Of a stretch of 64,000 nt of DNA, positions 46,471 through 55,733 are shown one piece after another. The notes beneath the pieces are model-generated. The model did not search any database, was not told where the DNA came from, and was given only the letters and a program-made list of their open reading frames with translations. The position numbers and the translations under genes were made by a program. The stretch is taken from NCBI RefSeq assembly GCF_045635475.1, contig NZ_JBJGXI010000001.1, positions 124,001-188,000 of the forward strand, written 5' to 3'. The DNA comes from JBJGXI01 sp045635475. GTDB taxonomy: Bacteria; Bacillota; Bacilli; Bacillales; Amphibacillaceae. The first letter of the stretch is position 1, and each line of letters starts with the position of its first letter.

Positions 46471-46875
46471 ATGGATCGAACTGAGTTAATTCATACGCTG
46501 AACCAACAAGTGAGGTATATAAACAAACAATTAAATGAGCAGTTGAAAAAGCATAAGCTTTATCATTCTCAGTGGTTGATTATCTATTGTCTACAACGTT
46601 TTGGGCCAATGACACAAACGGAAATTTGGCAGTATTTAAACGTTGAAGCTCCAACTGTTACAAGGACACTTAAACGAATGGAAGAGAATGGTTGGATTAT
46701 TAGGAAGCAAGGAGAAGATAAGAGAGAACGACTCATTTTATTATCCAATTCTGCCAAAGAGAAATATGACGCTATTAAACAATCTGTAGAACAGTTCGAA
46801 GTAAACATACTTAAAGCATTTACAGAGGAGGAGCAAGTTCAATTAGCGACATTGATAAAGAAGATTGGCGAGTGA
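46471..46875 (+). CDS. MarR family transcriptional regulator
   Basis: A 134-residue winged-helix regulator. The DNA-binding region is MTQTEIWQYLNVEAPTVTRT followed by LKRMEENGWIIRKQGEDKRER, the wing being KRERLILLS. Helices at both ends form the dimer interface. ATG at 46471 is chosen as the start; an in-frame GTG at 46456 and ATG at 46462 sit within the G-rich ribosome-binding stretch. The gene is followed after 15 bases by an MFS exporter gene, so it probably represses that exporter and its own synthesis in response to a toxic small molecule. Confidence 0.88.
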   Translation: MDRTELIHTLNQQVRYINKQLNEQLKKHKLYHSQWLIIYCLQRFGPMTQTEIWQYLNVEAPTVTRTLKRMEENGWIIRKQGEDKRERLILLSNSAKEKYDAIKQSVEQFEVNILKAFTEEEQVQLATLIKKIGE

Positions 46876-46890
46876 TTGAGGGGGAACAGC

Positions 46891-48072
46891 ATGACTAAAA
46901 CAAGAGAACCAATCTGGACGAAAAGTTTTATAAGTATTTCATTAACACAATTTATGGTATTTGTTGCTTTTTATACGCTATTAACTACTTTACCCATTTA
47001 TATTATCAAACATTTAGGTGGAACGGAGGCACAAGGGGGCCTGATCATTACCTCCATCCTTGTAGCTGCTATCTTAATACGGCCATTTTCCGGGAAAATA
47101 TTGGAACGAGTAGGTAAGAAAAAAGGACTTGTATGGAGTGTAGCTATTTTTACCGCAACTTTATTTCTTTATATTTGGATTGATTCATTTATTCCACTTC
47201 TGGTATTACGGTTTTTCCATGGTCTTTCGTTTGGGATTGTTACTACAGCAACAGGTGCAATAGCGGCTGATGTGATTCCGGACGAGCGTAGGGGAGAAGG
47301 GCTTGGCTATTTTGCGATGGCTATGAATCTCGCAGTTGTAGTGGGGCCGTTTATAGGCTTGACTTTATTGCAATTTGTTTCTTTCCAAGCATTGTTTGTA
47401 TGTTTAAGTATCGCGATGTTAGGTGGCGTGATATGCGCTATTTTAGTAAGAGTTCCTATTGATTTGGAAAAATCTATTCTGGAAAAAGGTAAGCTGTCGA
47501 TTCATGATCTTTTTGAGGTTCGGGTTTTGCCGATCGCGTTGATCAGTAGTCTTGTTGCACTTTCTTATTCAAGTGTTATTTCCTTTATTTCTTTATATGC
47601 AGAAGAGATAAACTTAGCAACAACCGCTAGTTATTTCTTTCTTGTATTTGCTGTTGTAATGATTGGATCGCGTCCATACTTCGGGCAGTTATTTGATGTG
47701 AAAGGTGCTCCGTATGTGATTTTGCCGTGCCTGCTTATTTTTGGATTGGGATTAGTGCTTCTAAGCTTCACTAGTACGTCTTGGATGCTACTTTTATCTG
47801 CAGGAATCATAGGGTTAGGCTATGGGTCCTTGCTACCTAGTTTTCAAGCATTAGCTATTCAATCAGCGCCGAAAAATCGAAGTGGTCATGCTACAGCAAC
47901 ATTCTTTATGCTTTATGATGCGGGAATAGCTATAGGCTCATACACTTTAGGTGTTATTGTTACGTTATTTGGGTTTCAGACTTTATATATTGTATGTGCA
48001 CTACTTACTTTAGTTATATTCGGTTTGTTTAGGCTTTTGCAGGCGGGAATGAAGTACACACACATACGATGA
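46891..48072 (+). CDS. MFS drug-efflux type transporter
   Basis: A 393-residue protein with twelve predicted membrane helices. The loop 2-3 motif is GKILERVGKKKG, and the fourth and fifth helices hold RFFHGLSFGIVTTATGAIAADVIPDERRGEGLGY, typical of the YfmO/Bmr-like drug:proton antiporters and of EmrD-like proteins (here given in two parts at about residues 104-140). ATG at 46891 follows GAGGGGG. The upstream MarR gene and the short gap indicate one operon. The substrate is unknown. Confidence 0.85.
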   Translation: MTKTREPIWTKSFISISLTQFMVFVAFYTLLTTLPIYIIKHLGGTEAQGGLIITSILVAAILIRPFSGKILERVGKKKGLVWSVAIFTATLFLYIWIDSFIPLLVLRFFHGLSFGIVTTATGAIAADVIPDERRGEGLGYFAMAMNLAVVVGPFIGLTLLQFVSFQALFVCLSIAMLGGVICAILVRVPIDLEKSILEKGKLSIHDLFEVRVLPIALISSLVALSYSSVISFISLYAEEINLATTASYFFLVFAVVMIGSRPYFGQLFDVKGAPYVILPCLLIFGLGLVLLSFTSTSWMLLLSAGIIGLGYGSLLPSFQALAIQSAPKNRSGHATATFFMLYDAGIAIGSYTLGVIVTLFGFQTLYIVCALLTLVIFGLFRLLQAGMKYTHIR

Positions 48073-48439
48073 AGGAAGGTAACGAGAATGCAGATAAAGT
48101 AATAGATAAAGTAATACCTTGGCTCGAACAACATAAGGATGAAGACAACTACTTCTTACACATTCAGTTGTGGGATCCGCATGCGCTTTATACTTGTTTA
48201 GTAGAATATACTTAAGATTGGAAGAAGGAAACTGCTTCTAGCTTTTCTAGTGAAGTAGTTACGAAATGTATCACGAAGGACTTTATGATTTTCCTCCAGT
48301 TGCTTTGTATGATATGGAAAATGATCCATATCAGCAGTATAACGTTGCCGTTGAACTCCCAGAGTTCGTGCAAATGGTGAATAATCGATTAATACAATGG
48401 GAGCAGGAGTATCAAAGTTATCCACTTAGAAGCTTCTGA
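48069..48439 (+). pseudogene. Sulfatase remnant with large internal deletion
   Basis: ATG at 48069 overlaps the MFS stop codon (ATGA). The first frame reads VIPWLEQHKDEDNYFLHIQL and WDPHALYT before a stop at 48213, which matches the middle of arylsulfatase-like proteins. A second frame from about 48258 reads YEMYHEGLYDFPPVALYDME, NDPYQQYNVAVELPEF and ends at TGA 48437-48439, matching their C-terminus (LYDMENDP is diagnostic). The catalytic N-terminus with the formylglycine Cys/Ser is missing, so this is inactive. It hints that sulfated glycans were once a substrate. Confidence 0.8.
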
Positions 48440-48555
48440 ACAACTAGAAGCTAAGTATCGTAATGCTGATAGCGTCTCATCAGCATATAGGAATTGAGTG
48501 AACAAAGCAGAGAGCAGATCTTTAGGAAACAATTGGAAGTTTGCGAGAAAAGGAG

Positions 48556-48590
48556 GGCACAACTAGCTTCTAAGCTTCTGTGCCTTTTTT
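48556..48590 (+). terminator. Terminator-like hairpin after the sulfatase remnant
   Basis: GGCACA and TGTGCC form a short stem followed by six T residues. The spacer contains an inner AGCTT/AAGCT pairing. Confidence 0.6.
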
Positions 48591-48702
48591 AAGTGTTAGT
48601 ACTTTCATTCTTGGGTGTGAGTACCTCTGGGCCAATATAGATAATTTCCCTACTGAAATAGTACTATTCAAGTTATTTAACCGGTAAGTTTGAAGCAGAA
48701 AT

Positions 48703-48787
48703 GGAACAGCGGGTCAGGTTTACTGTTCCGATCTATGAAAATAAAACATGAGGTCCTGTTGGGACGATAAACCTGACCCCATGTTCC
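48703..48787. repeat. Dispersed REP/MITE-like element, copy H
   Basis: A full-length copy from GGAACAGCGGGTCAGGTTTA to AAACCTGACCCCATGTTCC, with core CTATGAAAATAAAACATGAG. Confidence 0.88.
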
Positions 48788-49057
48788 ACCCCGCCGTGAA
48801 TTGAATTTTCTTAATGGGTTTTCGAATTTCATATTGGTAAATTAAAGAACAGAGAAAATTCAGCAAAGATAGCATGTTAACCGAATTTAAAACGGAATAC
48901 CTCAAAAAAACACGCTTATTTTTAAATACAACTCAATCTAGTGAACCCTATAATTTTATATGAAAGATAGAAAAAGATTATTGAGGAGGAAATAGGCATC
49001 CCTGAAAGGCTAGGTAGATGCCTTGGAATCTACCATTAAATGTAAGGAGGTCTAGCT

Positions 49058-52000
49058 TTGAAGCATATAATCAAATGGAGCAAAAAATGCATGATTGTAA
49101 TTTTAATAGCTTTAGTCATTGAAAGTGCATTATTTAATTTTGTTGCAAATTTTAGCGTTTCAGCGGCCGAAAACAGCGCGAATGATAACCAGGTAGCATC
49201 AACCGATTCTGCAAATGAAGAAACGCTAATGGAGACACCATTTGAGCTTTTACCAGTCGGAAGTGTAAAAGCTAAAGGATGGTTGTTACATCAATTAGAG
49301 CTGCAGAAGGAAGGTTTAACTGGCCACATGGAAGAAATTTCACCAGATTTGACGAGTGATAGTGGCTGGCTTGGTGGTAACGGGGAAGATTGGGAACGTG
49401 GTCCATATTATGTAAAAGGGTTAGTAGCACTAGCCTATACATTGGATGATGAGACATTGAAAGAGAAAGCGCAAAAGTGGATTGACTGGTCCATTAATAG
49501 CCAAAAGGCGAATGGGAATTTCGGTCCGGAAAGCAATAACGATTGGTGGCCAAGAATGCCTATATTAAATGCGATGCAGGATTATTATGATGCTACGCAT
49601 GACGAGCGCGTTATTCCTTTTATGACCAACTATTTTCGCTATCAATTAAATACACTCCCATCAAGACCACTATCCAGTTGGGCAGCTGCAAGAGGTGGAG
49701 ATAACATCTATAGTGTTTACTGGCTGTACAAGCATACTGGTGATGCGTGGTTATTAGATCTTGCTAAGCAATTACATGACCAGTCAGAGGATTGGACGGG
49801 TGCTTTTACAAATAATAATTTCTTTGATTCGCATGTTGTAAACATTGCACAAGGAATGAAATTACCAGCATTGTATTATCAACAATCTGGAGATCCAAAG
49901 GATTTACTGGCACTTGAGAAAGGGAAAGAGCATTTACTTCGTGAACATGGCCGAATTGATGGCATGTATAATGCGGATGAAGCATTAAGAGACATCAGCT
50001 CTACACATGGAGTTGAATTGGATGGTATAGCTGAATTCATGTTTTCTAATGAAATTGCTTTATCAATTCTAGGAAATGCAAGCATTGGCGATGATTTAGA
50101 GAAGGTTGCCTTTAATGCTTTGCCAGCGACCTTTAATGCAAACATTACCGGTTACTCTTACTTTGAGGTACAAAATTCAATTTTAAATTCTGTAGGTGTT
50201 CACGGCTTTTCTAATGATCACGGTGATAGCTCTGTATTTGGTGCTCCATCAGGCTTTGAATGCTGTTTTATGAATTTACACATGGCATGGCCTAAGTTTG
50301 TGAAAAACATGTGGATGGCTACTAAGGAAAAAGGACTCGCGATTGCAGCATATGGTCCTAGCGAAGTAACAACAGACGTTGCAGGTGGACAACAGGTCAC
50401 CGTTACAGAAAATACAAATTATCCGTTTGAAGATCAAATTCATTTTACTGTGCACACAGACGAAAATGTTTCTTTTCCATTCCAACTAAGAATTCCGAGT
50501 TGGAGTGAAAATACAGAAGTTCTTGTCAATGGGGAAAAGCAGGAAGGTATGAAAGCTGGTCAATACTTTACAATCGACAGAGAATGGTCTGATGGTGATG
50601 AAGTTGTACTTAGCGTACCAATGGAAATAAAAACATCATCCTGGGAGAACAATTCTGTTGGGGTGGAAAGAGGACCATTAGTTTACTCCTTGCAAATAGA
50701 GGAAGAATGGAAAGAATACGAAGGAAACGATGCAAGAGAAATCAAATTACCTCATCCAGAAGATTTTCCATTAGAAGAAGTTGTACCAGCATCTGATTGG
50801 AACTATGGATTACTTGTAGATCGAAATAATCCTGAATCGTCTTTTGAAGTATTCGAGAAGGATATGCCTTATCAACCATTTAGTAACCAGGATTCCCCAA
50901 TTGTGTTGAAAGCAAAAGGTAAACAGATTCCTGATTGGGGTCTTGACGGAAATGTAGCGGAACAATTACCGATGAGTCCAGTTGCTTCTAGTGAACCAGA
51001 AGAGGATATTACCTTAATCCCTTACGGAGCAGCCAAGGTCCGCTTAAGCCAAATTCCACAAATTGGTGAGCCATCATTGACGACCACACGTGAAGCGGAA
51101 ACAGCAACTGTTAAAGAAGCTCAGCTCAAAACAGACTCGACGGCATCTAATGGAAAGTATGTTGATATGGACCAAACAGGTTCAGTTACGTTTGCCAATG
51201 TTACCGTTCCGTTAGCTGAAAGTTATACCCTAACGGTTCATTATGCTAATGGTGGGACACAAGATGCGATTAACGACTTATATATTAATGGCAAGAAGGT
51301 TAACGCAATACAATATCCGAAAACTGGAGAGTGGCATCAGTTTTCAAGTGAAAATGCGCTCAAGATAGATGATGTAAGCTTAAACGCTAACTTCTATAAT
51401 GCGATATCTTTACAACAAAATAACAACAATCGTATACAAATAGATCGTATTGAAATTACTCCTGTTGGGACAATTACAGAACCAAAGGTAACGTCCGTTG
51501 AAGCTGAAGATGATGATGGGATTAATTTGCATACGAATGTAGCGGCAAACATTGGCTCATACAAAGTACTTTACGGGAAAGAAAGTGGAAAGCTAACGAC
51601 TACTGCCTACGGATTTAACTCTGAGGATGCTAATATCACAGGACTTGATCCAGAGACTACTTACTACTTTCAGGTTGTAGCCAATATTGGAGGGCAGACA
51701 GTAAGCTCTATTGAAGTTTCAGCCACTACGAAAGCAGCTGATGAGGAAACACCTGCACTAGATGCAACTTTTTTAGATGATTTTGAATCAGGTAACGCTG
51801 ATAAATGGACGGAATATGGAGACACAAATCAAATATCCGTTGAAAATCAAGCGTACGCATTTGCTCGAAGCACAAATGTCAAAGCCGTTGCAGGTAATCC
51901 GGATTGGACTGATTATGTCGTAGAAGCAGATATACGTCCTGAAGATATTAGTCGAAATAATGCTGGAATCATGTTCCGTGTCACTGACTCTGCTTCAGGT

Positions 52001-53860
52001 CCAGACAGCTATCATGGTTACTTTGCTGGAATCGGTGAAGCAGGAGGAGATGGCAAAGGACTATTGATTGGCTACGGAGATGGTGGCTGGCATAATATTA
52101 AATTAATTAAATTTGATGTAGAGGCGAATAAATACTATCACTTAAAGGTAGTTGTATATAAGAAATACATTCAAGTCTATGTTGATGGCGAAAGGAAATA
52201 CGCCTTTTACGACGATAGGTTTAAGCAAGGACAAATAGGCTTGCGGGCTTATGATACACCATTTACTGCCGATAATGTTTCAGTTCGGAATATCGAAGAT
52301 GCGGACATTGCTGACTATGAGGAACAATCTTTATCAGTCGCACCACAGGTATCAGCAGTTAGAAGCCACGGTATCGTAACGATCAAATATGAAAAAGTTC
52401 CGGCTACCTCTTATAAGATAGAATATGGTACCGAGAAGGGGAACTACACACATGAAAAATATGACGTTGAATTCAATTCATATAAAGGTGGTAATCCTTT
52501 CAACTTTGATCGGACAAGTATCGATGGGTTAGATGATAATGTGACTTATTATTTCAGAATAGTTCCCTTACAAAATGGACTAGAATTAACACCATCGGAG
52601 GAAATAGTTGTTCTTTCAAAAGCAGGATTAGAAAGCTTACTTGCGGAAGCGAAAGACATTTCGAATAATGAAGCTACTTACACGGTTGAATCCTATCAAG
52701 CATTGCAGTCTGCAATAGCTACTGCTGAGCAAGCATTAGCAAGTATTGAAACAGAAGAAGAGCTGAATACAGCTGTTGAAGCTCTACAAGAAGCAATCGA
52801 TGGACTTGTAGTTAATGAACCATTTGTTGATGCATCCGAACTAGAGAACTTAATTAAACAAGCAAAAGCATATTCGAATAATGATGGGAAATATACAGAA
52901 GATTCCTTTTCTTCTTTACAAGAAGCAATTTCAGATGCGGAGGCAGCACTAGATAACATAACAACAGTAGAAGATGTAACAATAGCAGTCGATGCACTGC
53001 AAAAAGCTATTGACGGCTTAATAGTTGATGACAAAGCGATTGATACAGAAGAACCAGTCATTACACTACTAGGTGATAATCCAATAACCGTTCGTTTACA
53101 CGATACGTTTGTCGATCCTGGTGCAACTGCTGAGGATCAAGCCGACGGTGACCTTACTAATGAGATTCAAGTTAGTGGAACAGTTGATACAGAAAAGCCT
53201 GGCGAATATACACTCACTTATTCTGTGACAGATCGTTCAGGTAATCAAGCAACTGCGATTCGCAAGGTAAAGGTTGTTAACGATCTAACTATTTATCTTG
53301 GAACAGAAAGGGAGGTTAGTAGTGGTGAGTTGTTCACAATTGCTGGTACTAACAGCTCTATATTAATGCCAGATGATTTACCAAGCGGTACAAAAATAAT
53401 GGTGAATAAGTATCACACTGATGATATAAATAAAGCGGGTTTAACATTAGCTGGTGATGCATATACCATTACTGTTACGTATCCAGAAGGATCAAAAGCA
53501 CCTAAACAAGGCTTTGTACTTACCCTCCAGTATAGTGATGATGCTGTGGAAGATGCCATAAATATCTACTATTATGATGAGGACTCAAATAAATGGGTGC
53601 TGAAAGGCGGACAGGTAGCTACCGATCGTAAAACAATTACCCTGACCGTTCCGCATTTTTCCACTTACGGTGTATTCCAGGAAGGAAACCAAGAAGAGGA
53701 CCAAAATCCAAATAACGGAGAAGATCAAAGCGACGATGAGAAAAATGGAAATGAATTACCTTCTACTGCATTAGGCATGTTTAATTGGATGCTTATCGGT
53801 CTTGTGATGTTCATATTAGGTGGAATTGTATTAGTTCGTGCTAGACAACGTCACATATAA
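49058..53860 (+). CDS. Wall-anchored GH127 beta-L-arabinofuranosidase with multidomain tail
   Basis: A 1600-residue exported protein. After a signal peptide (about 1-36), residues 60-640 are a GH127 (DUF1680) domain. Glu401-Cys402-Cys403 in GFECCFMNLH are the zinc-binding cysteine cluster region, and GGNGEDWERGPYYVKGLV matches the family N-terminus. GH146 is the close alternative. Then come a CBM6/35-like domain (676-806), an Fn3-like domain (808-893), a laminin-G-like sandwich (903-1085), a further Fn3-like unit, two FIVAR helical units (1188-1327), a DUF5011 Ig-like domain (1330-1408), the pre-anchor domain (1410-1545) and the sorting signal LPSTA at 1567 with a membrane helix and RARQRHI. 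TTG at 49058 follows AAGGAGG. It removes beta-linked arabinofuranose from plant or algal glycans. Confidence 0.85.
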   Translation: MKHIIKWSKKCMIVILIALVIESALFNFVANFSVSAAENSANDNQVASTDSANEETLMETPFELLPVGSVKAKGWLLHQLELQKEGLTGHMEEISPDLTSDSGWLGGNGEDWERGPYYVKGLVALAYTLDDETLKEKAQKWIDWSINSQKANGNFGPESNNDWWPRMPILNAMQDYYDATHDERVIPFMTNYFRYQLNTLPSRPLSSWAAARGGDNIYSVYWLYKHTGDAWLLDLAKQLHDQSEDWTGAFTNNNFFDSHVVNIAQGMKLPALYYQQSGDPKDLLALEKGKEHLLREHGRIDGMYNADEALRDISSTHGVELDGIAEFMFSNEIALSILGNASIGDDLEKVAFNALPATFNANITGYSYFEVQNSILNSVGVHGFSNDHGDSSVFGAPSGFECCFMNLHMAWPKFVKNMWMATKEKGLAIAAYGPSEVTTDVAGGQQVTVTENTNYPFEDQIHFTVHTDENVSFPFQLRIPSWSENTEVLVNGEKQEGMKAGQYFTIDREWSDGDEVVLSVPMEIKTSSWENNSVGVERGPLVYSLQIEEEWKEYEGNDAREIKLPHPEDFPLEEVVPASDWNYGLLVDRNNPESSFEVFEKDMPYQPFSNQDSPIVLKAKGKQIPDWGLDGNVAEQLPMSPVASSEPEEDITLIPYGAAKVRLSQIPQIGEPSLTTTREAETATVKEAQLKTDSTASNGKYVDMDQTGSVTFANVTVPLAESYTLTVHYANGGTQDAINDLYINGKKVNAIQYPKTGEWHQFSSENALKIDDVSLNANFYNAISLQQNNNNRIQIDRIEITPVGTITEPKVTSVEAEDDDGINLHTNVAANIGSYKVLYGKESGKLTTTAYGFNSEDANITGLDPETTYYFQVVANIGGQTVSSIEVSATTKAADEETPALDATFLDDFESGNADKWTEYGDTNQISVENQAYAFARSTNVKAVAGNPDWTDYVVEADIRPEDISRNNAGIMFRVTDSASGPDSYHGYFAGIGEAGGDGKGLLIGYGDGGWHNIKLIKFDVEANKYYHLKVVVYKKYIQVYVDGERKYAFYDDRFKQGQIGLRAYDTPFTADNVSVRNIEDADIADYEEQSLSVAPQVSAVRSHGIVTIKYEKVPATSYKIEYGTEKGNYTHEKYDVEFNSYKGGNPFNFDRTSIDGLDDNVTYYFRIVPLQNGLELTPSEEIVVLSKAGLESLLAEAKDISNNEATYTVESYQALQSAIATAEQALASIETEEELNTAVEALQEAIDGLVVNEPFVDASELENLIKQAKAYSNNDGKYTEDSFSSLQEAISDAEAALDNITTVEDVTIAVDALQKAIDGLIVDDKAIDTEEPVITLLGDNPITVRLHDTFVDPGATAEDQADGDLTNEIQVSGTVDTEKPGEYTLTYSVTDRSGNQATAIRKVKVVNDLTIYLGTEREVSSGELFTIAGTNSSILMPDDLPSGTKIMVNKYHTDDINKAGLTLAGDAYTITVTYPEGSKAPKQGFVLTLQYSDDAVEDAINIYYYDEDSNKWVLKGGQVATDRKTITLTVPHFSTYGVFQEGNQEEDQNPNNGEDQSDDEKNGNELPSTALGMFNWMLIGLVMFILGGIVLVRARQRHI

Positions 53861-53880
53861 TAAAAAGCATTGCAAATGTA

Positions 53881-53915
53881 GAGGTAGAGAAGCTATTTAG
53901 CTCTCTACCTCTTTT
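53881..53915 (+). terminator. Rho-independent terminator of the GH127 gene
   Basis: GAGGTAGAGA and TCTCTACCTC form a ten-base stem extended inside by AGCT/AGCT, followed by TTTT. Confidence 0.85.
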
Positions 53916-54123
53916 AATTCACAAGAAGGTGTATTTTGAGATAGAACGTATTGTGCTGTGGGGAGTGGATGTTGGAATTGGTTGAATCCAACGATATGTG
54001 GATAGCGAAAAATAAATTTGATGAGATTGCCTCATGTAAAAAATTAAAACCCTTTTGAATGTTTAGAAAATATTTAGTGTGGCAACACTAATGAAAAAAA
54101 TTCGAATATTTAGAGGTGGTTTT

Positions 54124-55281
54124 TTGAAAAAATCTAGTTTTCTTACAATACTAGGTATTATTTCTTTAGTAGCTGTTGTTTGGTTTGTAAATACAACTGG
54201 AGAACATAATGCCGAGGATGAAACGGATCAATCAAATGATGAGCAACAAGACACGTACAACAAAGAAGCAGTTCAAGTAGGTGCAGATTCCATAGAAGTT
54301 GTTACTGGGGATGGCAATATTGCTGTAAATCATTTGTTTATACCATGGACGATTAATAAGCATGAGCAAACCTTTTATTTAAGTCAAAGAGAAGGATCTG
54401 TCATTGAAATTGATGGGGATTTTGGGTTAGTTCATGTGCAGGAAGTCGACGTGACGGAGAACATTCAACATGAAGGAGAAGGTGGTTTCCTAGGGTTTAC
54501 CCTTGCGCCGGATTTTGAGCAAACGAAGAAAGCATTTGCTTACCATACGTATGAAAAAGATGGCGAAATTCAAAATAGAATTATTTCATTGAAGCTACAG
54601 GATAACGCCTGGGTAGAAGAAGAAGTATTATTAGACAACATACCTGGTAACGTGATCCACAACGGCGGACGACTTAAAATTGGTCCAGATGGAATGTTGT
54701 ATGCTTCAACAGGCGACACCGGTCAAGGAGAATTGGCTCAAGACCTCGATAGTTTAGCTGGCAAAATATTAAGAATGAACCTAAATGGAAATATTCCTGA
54801 AGATAATCCTTTTGAAAATTCCTATGTTTACTCCTATGGTCATCGGAACCCACAAGGTTTTGCGTGGAATAATAATGGTGATTTCTATAGTTCGGAGCAT
54901 GGAGAATCCGCTCATGATGAAATCAATTTAATCAAGGCAGGGGAGAATTATGGGTGGCCCGTGATTGAAGGGGATGAAACCGCAACGAATATGGTCAGTC
55001 CAGTTTATCAATCAGGTGATGATACGTGGGCACCTTCAGGGATGGCCTATCATGATGGACAACTGTTTATCGCGTCCTTAGCAGGTTCTAAAATTATTAC
55101 TTACGATATCGAGAAAAAAGAAGTAGAGGAATTTTATGGTGATGCAGGCAGATTAAGAGATGTTCTTATAGATAACGAGGATATATTTACGATTACAAGT
55201 AATCAAGATGATCGTGGCGAACCAGGTAAAAAAGATGATCGGTTAATTCAGATACCATTAACGGAAAAGGTATCTAATTAA
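54124..55281 (+). CDS. PQQ-dependent sugar dehydrogenase (glucose/sorbosone dehydrogenase family), membrane-anchored
   Basis: A 385-residue protein with an N-terminal helix (KKSSFLTILGIISLVAVVW) and no lipobox, so it is either secreted or held by an uncleaved anchor. The soluble part is a six-bladed propeller of the GSDH family: GEGGFLGFTLAPDF, IHNGGRLKIGPDGMLYASTGD, GKILRMNLNG, YGHRNPQGFAW and HGESAHDEINL are conserved blocks that bind PQQ and calcium. It should oxidise aldose sugars outside the cell. TTG at 54124 is preferred, because AGAGGTGG stands four to five bases upstream; ATG at 54091 would also be in frame. Confidence 0.82.
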   Translation: MKKSSFLTILGIISLVAVVWFVNTTGEHNAEDETDQSNDEQQDTYNKEAVQVGADSIEVVTGDGNIAVNHLFIPWTINKHEQTFYLSQREGSVIEIDGDFGLVHVQEVDVTENIQHEGEGGFLGFTLAPDFEQTKKAFAYHTYEKDGEIQNRIISLKLQDNAWVEEEVLLDNIPGNVIHNGGRLKIGPDGMLYASTGDTGQGELAQDLDSLAGKILRMNLNGNIPEDNPFENSYVYSYGHRNPQGFAWNNNGDFYSSEHGESAHDEINLIKAGENYGWPVIEGDETATNMVSPVYQSGDDTWAPSGMAYHDGQLFIASLAGSKIITYDIEKKEVEEFYGDAGRLRDVLIDNEDIFTITSNQDDRGEPGKKDDRLIQIPLTEKVSN

Positions 55282-55310
55282 AATCTTATGCAAATGACAA
55301 TAGATATTAA

Positions 55311-55345
55311 GGGGGGAATCGCCAAACTTGAGCGATTCCCTTTTT
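55311..55345 (+). terminator. Rho-independent terminator of the sugar dehydrogenase gene
   Basis: GGGAATCGC and GCGATTCCC form a nine-base stem, followed by five T residues. Confidence 0.9.
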
Positions 55346-55376
55346 GTAAAGACAAGATTTCATAGCAATTTGAAGA

Positions 55377-55730
55377 TGTCTAGCTCCAGTGCTAAAGCCA
55401 TAGCGAGACTTCCCTCACCAGGGTGCGATAAGTTAACATCGATTAGAATGAAGGAAGGCCGACTAAAACCGGGCATGTGCCCAACGTCGGCATACCCCAA
55501 CGGATAGGCATGTTTCCTTACTCCATCGAAAATACAGATCAATTTTCTTCGTGCGAGGTAAAGCTTCCGAAGCCTACTTTGGTCCTACGGCTCAGTCCAA
55601 ATGTTTTCGGTGGGACGAGTAATCGCACTAAGGAAATCTTCATCTGAATAGGCACCGCAGAAACAAGAGGTTTTCCTTGTTTCGAGTCCCAGTCCGTACG
55701 TTGCTAAACGGGCGCTCTATGCTTTTCTTA
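55377..55730. repeat. Bacillaceae intergenic repeat (TCTAGCTCC type), long composite version
   Basis: It has the same ends as 27648-27824 (TGTCTAGCTCC and GGGCGCTCTATGCTTTTCTT) but is about twice as long. The extra middle part includes CAAATGTTTTCGGTGGGACG and AGTAATCGCA (55597 onward), shared with the GC-rich element at 23625-23880. One repeat thus seems inserted into another. Confidence 0.75.
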
Positions 55731-55733
55731 ATC

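Larger units (their letters stand above)
48440..49057. other. Intergenic region before the GH127 gene
   Basis: It contains a terminator-like hairpin, a repeat copy and the leader of the GH127 gene. No gene is supported. In the leader, GAGGAGG (48983-48989) precedes no start codon, and GGCATC (48994-48999) can pair with GATGCC (49017-49022). Confidence 0.5.
55282..55733. other. Convergent intergenic region with terminator and composite repeat
   Basis: The 452 bases hold the terminator of the sugar dehydrogenase and the long TCTAGCTCC-type repeat. No gene is supported. Confidence 0.6.
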
